Assembly (NCBI GenBank): GCA_051884915.1 | Contig: JBJEWF010000070.1 | Span: forward strand, 1 to 52,694 | From: RUG572 sp051884915 | Lineage (GTDB): Bacteria; Verrucomicrobiota; Kiritimatiellia; RFP12; UBA1067 | Length of the DNA: 52,694 nucleotides | Direction of reading: 5' to 3' | Shown here: positions 49,942-52,694 of the stretch, in pieces | How the letters are laid out: each line of letters opens with the position of its first letter | Numbering within the stretch: position 1 is the stretch's first letter | Notes under the pieces: generated by a model | The model's database searches: none | Seen by the model: only the letters and a program-made list of their open reading frames with translations | Told to the model about the DNA's origin: nothing | Position numbers and translations under genes: made by a program

Positions 49942-50111
49942 GGCGGCATGATAGCAAAACGAGCCAGGGGAATCAACCTCTTGGATGCCCTTCGGTCCTC
50001 CGACCCGCTGCCGTTCCTGTCCACAAGGGGAACTGCCGCGACGACAACCGCGACAATTCCAATTGCGAACGATAGCCAAAGAAATCGACGGAGGCTCATT
50101 TTCTTGCGCAA
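49923..50111 (-). CDS. Small membrane-anchored ORF, uncertain
   Basis: 62 codons from a TTG at 50111 or 58 from the ATG at 50099. A basic start (RRF) precedes one hydrophobic segment, FLWLSFAIGIVAVVVAAVPLV, and a charged tail; the end overlaps the beta-helix gene start by 19 nt. It could be a real one-span membrane protein or the surviving 5' end of a truncated gene. Codon composition is less GC-biased than its neighbours. Confidence 0.35.
   Translation of the reverse strand: MRKKMSLRRFLWLSFAIGIVAVVVAAVPLVDRNGSGSEDRRASKRLIPLARFAIMPPWKKRF
49948..49976 (-). promoter_or_regulatory. Promoter directly before the beta-helix gene
   Basis: Minus strand: TTGATT (49976-49971), 17-nt spacer ending in TGC, TATCAT (49953-49948). 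Only 6 nt separate the -10 from ATG 49941, so transcription should begin at or just beyond the A of the ATG (leaderless). Confidence 0.55.
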
Positions 50112-50194
50112 TCGGCCCAGAACAACCTGGGATCGTTCCTGCCCCTCGTCACTTCTTTATCCCCCTTCTTGTCCCTGAACGATTCGTTGTCATT

Positions 50195-50206
50195 GTATTG
50201 CAATAC
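50195..50206. promoter_or_regulatory. Perfect 12-bp palindrome GTATTGCAATAC
   Basis: Operator-like dyad in the intergenic region, 23 nt from a second palindrome. The AT-rich dyad is typical of helix-turn-helix dimer sites, but no regulator gene is adjacent. Confidence 0.45.
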
Positions 50207-50229
50207 GACATCTTCACACCCATTTGTCC

Positions 50230-50241
50230 CTTGGCGCCAAG
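50230..50241. promoter_or_regulatory. Perfect 12-bp palindrome CTTGGCGCCAAG
   Basis: TTGGCGCCAA-type dyad, 35 nt centre-to-centre from GTATTGCAATAC. It overlaps a weak TGG-TATCTT -10-like element on the minus strand (50247-50239), so it could be an operator for the small ORF at 50111. Confidence 0.4.
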
Positions 50242-50274
50242 ATACCAACATATTATGCGATGACACTAGAAAAA

Positions 50275-50286
50275 GGGGCAGTCCCC
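50275..50286. repeat. GGGGCAGTCCCC element
   Basis: A one-base-shorter variant of the GGGGACAGTCCCC palindrome, about 180 nt beyond the 3' end of the glycosyltransferase gene. A partial copy also lies at that gene's 5' side (52589). Confidence 0.55.
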
Positions 50287-50463
50287 TGGGCATTACGACT
50301 GGCCGAGAGGATTTCAAAGGATCCCCGCGACATTAAGCCGGGGTGGGTGATGCGCCCCAACTACTGCCCAGACCATTCGGAAACAACTTCAGGAAATTGA
50401 CCCCTCTGGCTTGCAATTCACCGCCGCGGAAAGTCCGGGGAAGCGCTCCTGGAACACATCGCC

Positions 50464-52492
50464 TCAATGCGCCGCCTTGCCATTTGCCGGGAGAAAATCG
50501 ATCTTGCACAGATACACGTCGCTTGGCGTGCCGGCGGCAAACGACGGCATGGCGAATTTCCCGACGACACCCAGTCTGTACTCCTTGGCATGTTCGCGGA
50601 AGTGCTGGAGAATGTAGCTGTGCTGCGTGTCGAGCAACGCATACAACGGCGCATCCGGATACCGCTTGCGGATGCGGGACACGACCGGGACGGGATTACT
50701 GTTGTCGGCAAACGTAGTCGCAGTTCGGATTGGCAGGCTCATCAACATCTGGTTCGAGCGCTCGCCGATGACGATGGCGTCCGGCGGTAGGATCTCTGCC
50801 AATTTCGCCGCAGTCTCAGCGTGGAGCTTCGTTCCGCGTCGCGTCAATTCGATCGCTGCGCGGCTCCAGTTCGGCATCATTGCGTATCCCGAAACCACCG
50901 CCGCAGCAATGAACGCCGCGAGAACGCCGCGCTTGCGCAACCACTCCCGGAACGACACCGTCGCAAGCATGATCGCCGCGCAGACGATCAGCGTAAAAGC
51001 CATCGGCGCGAAGAACTCCCCCCCCCCCCCTGGGAGACGCTTTCAGATATGGCGCCATTGCCACGGACGGCAGATACGCGATCACCACGCTCGCCAAAGC
51101 GGCGATCGGCACGGAATAGGCCAGGCAATGCAACCACCGGCGATGCGCCGACCCGACGGCGACAAGCGCCGTGCCGACCAAGACGAAGGCGGACGCAAAA
51201 GGAACAAATTGCGACCACACGATTTGCCGGGGGAAGTTATACACCTGCGAAAACACCGTCTGCGCGACACGCGGATCGAGTTTGAACACGCTGTAATGCA
51301 ACAGGGTCTGCGCAATGGCGAACGCGGCAACGAGAATAACAATCGTCCTGCGCACAAACGAGCTTCCTTCCTGCGCCACTTCTCCATCCGCGGCGTCCGC
51401 CGCTTCTGCAAAAAGCGCCGGCAGCAGCATGATAACCGGAATAAAGTAGTGCGTGTACAAGGTGTTCATGACCGAAACCGCGCCGACGTACGCCGGAATG
51501 CCGAGATAAAGCAGCATTTTCCCCCAATTGCGCGAACCGCACGCCTCCCGGGCGAGAAAAGCCAGCGGAACCGGTACGAGCAAGCCGCCGACGAAGCCCA
51601 GCATCTGCGCGGAAGGCACTCTCGGGAAGGAGGAAAGACCCCGGAAATGGTCGTGGAACGCCGTGATGGACGGCAGCGGATAATGGGTGGTTGTGCGTTT
51701 GACGACCTCGAAAATCGACACGCCTTCGTTGGCGGCGTCGGGCAGCACCATCAACGCGGCAACAAGCTTGTACAGCAAGACGGAGATTGCGAACACTCCC
51801 GCGAAAACCGACAGTCCTCGCCAGTCGATCCGGCGGTTCGACGCCGCGCCACCCAGCAGCACGGCCGACACTGCACACGGCAAAAGCGCGAATACGGACG
51901 GCTTGACCAGCACGATCAGCCCCAGAACGGCGGCGGATGCGCACAAGCGAATCGCGCCCCTTCCGCAGCCGAGCACGAACGAAATGGCAAGCAGCGAACC
52001 AATCAGCACATCGTTGGATGCCGTCCGTTCATACGCAACCATCAGCGGCAGCGAGGAAATCGCCGCGCAAAGAAGAAACGCCTCCAGCGAATTGCGCCGT
52101 TTTTGGACGTGTCCGAACATACACATCCACGCAAGGAAGTTGATGCAGCAGAACGGAATCCGCCACGTCCAGCAGGAAAGCCCTCCGATTCGGCAGGCAA
52201 GGTAGCAAAGGTAATGCGTGAGCGGGGAAAAACCGTAGGTGAACGCCTCCATGCGGGACAAATCGACAAACGTCCCCCACAACAATTTTTCCTTCCCGCC
52301 GCACAGATAGTAGCCCTCGTCGGTGGCGTTATACCCATATTCCCAGCACGACGGCACGCCGGGATCGCAGTCGAGCCAGAATACGCGCAAGCCCATCCAC
52401 AATCCGGCGAACGCCAACGTCCACACCCACCGCGGCGCCGCCTCCAGCCAACCGGTCGCGCGAAGAACCACAGCTTTGATTACCCGATCCAT
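50464..52492 (-). CDS. Membrane glycosyltransferase (GT39/ArnT-like) interrupted at a G13 tract
   Basis: Multi-pass membrane protein of about 675 residues if intact. The N-terminal part (52492 to 51018) begins MDRVIKAVVLRATGWLEAAP and shows the GT-C fold of lipid-linked sugar transferases: WLDCDPGVPSCWEYGYNATDEGYYLCGGKEKLLW with an acidic first-loop motif (TDEGYY), then about ten hydrophobic segments. The coding strand has a run of 13 G at 51030-51018. With 13 G the frame shifts and stops at 50816. With 12 (or 15) it continues through EFFAPMAFTLIVCAAIMLATVSF into the frame from about 51003 to 50464, a soluble C-terminal domain. So as assembled the gene is out of frame, by slippage or by sequencing error. 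GC is visibly lower than in neighbouring genes and repeats flank it. Donor and acceptor are unknown. Confidence 0.75.
51018..51030. repeat. Homopolymer tract (13 C on plus strand) in the glycosyltransferase gene
   Basis: Thirteen consecutive C, read as G in the coding strand. Twelve would join the two halves of the gene in frame. Tracts of this length are typical slippage sites for phase variation and are also prone to sequencing error. Confidence 0.9.
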
Positions 52493-52588
52493 AGCTTTAT
52501 GCCATTCCCGTCCGTTCTAATACGCCAAACAACATCAGGACATAAAGGAGGCGCGCCGCACCAAGCCACCTCCCGCTGCCTGACGAAT

Positions 52589-52603
52589 GGGGACAGTATA
52601 CCA
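52589..52603 (-). promoter_or_regulatory. Extended -10 element joined to a half GGGGACAG palindrome
   Basis: Minus strand: TGG-TATACT (52603-52595), with the half element CTGTCCCC (52596-52589) starting on the last bases of the hexamer. About 100 nt leader to the glycosyltransferase ATG at 52492. The half palindrome GGGGACAG is on the plus strand. Confidence 0.5.
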
Positions 52604-52641
52604 CGAGCGATAGGACAAAGCAACCGCTTGAGGGCGTTTTT

Positions 52642-52662
52642 GGAGGTTCCCCAATTTTTTCT
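52642..52662 (-). repeat. Copy 2 of the 21-nt dispersed motif
   Basis: Exact inverted copy of 330-350, 41 nt upstream of the TGG-TATACT element on the minus strand, in the same relation to a promoter as copy 1. It lies 32 nt from the right edge. Confidence 0.7.
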
Positions 52663-52694
52663 CGGCTGGCGAAGGGTTGCGGAGGCCTGCGCGG

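Larger units (their letters stand above)
49942..50463. other. 522-nt intergenic region with palindromes and small frames
   Basis: AT-richer than its surroundings. It holds the promoter of the beta-helix gene, the small ORF ending at 49923, two perfect 12-bp palindromes (50195-50206, 50230-50241), a GGGGCAGTCCCC element (50275-50286) and a 46-codon plus-strand frame (50260-50400) that I could not assign. No RNA gene was recognised. Confidence 0.6.

Noticed and set aside
50260..50400. 46-codon plus-strand frame ending PNYCPDHSETTSGN
   Set aside because: It reads plausibly as protein but has no clear RBS and starts inside a region with a repeat element; not enough to call a gene.
50816..52492. 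558-residue glycosyltransferase as the true product
   Set aside because: The part after the G13 tract loses hydrophobic helices and resemblance to protein, while the other frame continues sensibly; the shift is at the homopolymer.
1..52694. tRNA, rRNA, riboswitch or integrase/attachment site
   Set aside because: I scanned the gaps by eye and saw no cloverleaf ends, rRNA-like blocks, THI-box before thiM or recombinase gene. A covariance-model scan (tRNAscan-SE, Infernal with Rfam) would be decisive.

Overview
This is a GC-rich window of about 52.7 kb, probably a whole contig or most of one. It contains one 100-N scaffold gap, and short repeats lie close to both ends. The gene content suggests a bacterium of the PVC group, most likely a host-associated Verrucomicrobiota/Kiritimatiellota lineage. 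The clues are a planctomycete-style ECF sigma factor coupled to a Ser/Thr kinase, a DUF1549/DUF1553 + DUF1501 pair, a DUF6259 protein, several large secreted carbohydrate-active proteins set singly among housekeeping genes, and L-rhamnose catabolism. The taxonomic call is inference. All confident genes but one (gpsA) lie on the minus strand.

Layout from left to right; minus-strand genes are transcribed right to left. 1-558: repeat-rich edge with a partial reading frame, hairpins and GGGGACAGTCCCC palindromes. 559-5790: sigma factor -> Ser/Thr kinase -> gltX -> coaC, all overlapping or nearly so. 5890-8966: secreted DUF1501 and DUF1549/DUF1553 proteins and a small periplasmic protein. 9125-9883: serine acetyltransferase. 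10007-13117: rpmJ-rpsM-rpsK-rpsD-rpoA-rplQ. 13249-14738: a tRNA-dihydrouridine synthase gene split by a 66-bp minisatellite and the assembly gap. 14779-26354: gyrA -> two-domain ABC ATPase -> VIT/vWA protein -> ligA -> GH42-like hydrolase. 26573-27559: gpsA, divergent from gyrA. 27600-29620: infA -> ABC-F ATPase. 29762-32389: secreted DUF6259 protein. 32578-39529: rhaA -> tkt -> coaB -> bioH-like -> tyrA -> dicarboxylate/amino-acid symporter. 39649-44117: thiM -> rhaT -> rhaB -> menA-like. 44221-46594: purN -> cstA. 46681-49941: a large beta-helix protein with two LamG-like domains. 50464-52492: a membrane glycosyltransferase interrupted at a G13 tract.

The rhamnose genes form a working theme. 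RhaT imports L-rhamnose, RhaA isomerises it and RhaB phosphorylates it. They sit in two transcription units and no aldolase gene is present. With the GH42-like, DUF6259 and beta-helix proteins, this fits use of rhamnose- and galactose-containing polysaccharides (inference). Coenzyme A synthesis is represented by separate coaC and coaB genes, normally one fused gene.

Most transcription units begin with an extended -10 element, TG(G/C)TA(T/C/G)AAT. In a few the element is so close to the ATG that leaderless mRNAs are predicted. The points most worth following up are the minisatellite in the dus gene, the G13 switch in the glycosyltransferase, the ABC protein with one signature motif missing, the kinase fused to an apparently inactive hydrolase domain, and a 21-nt motif found upstream of promoters near both ends.
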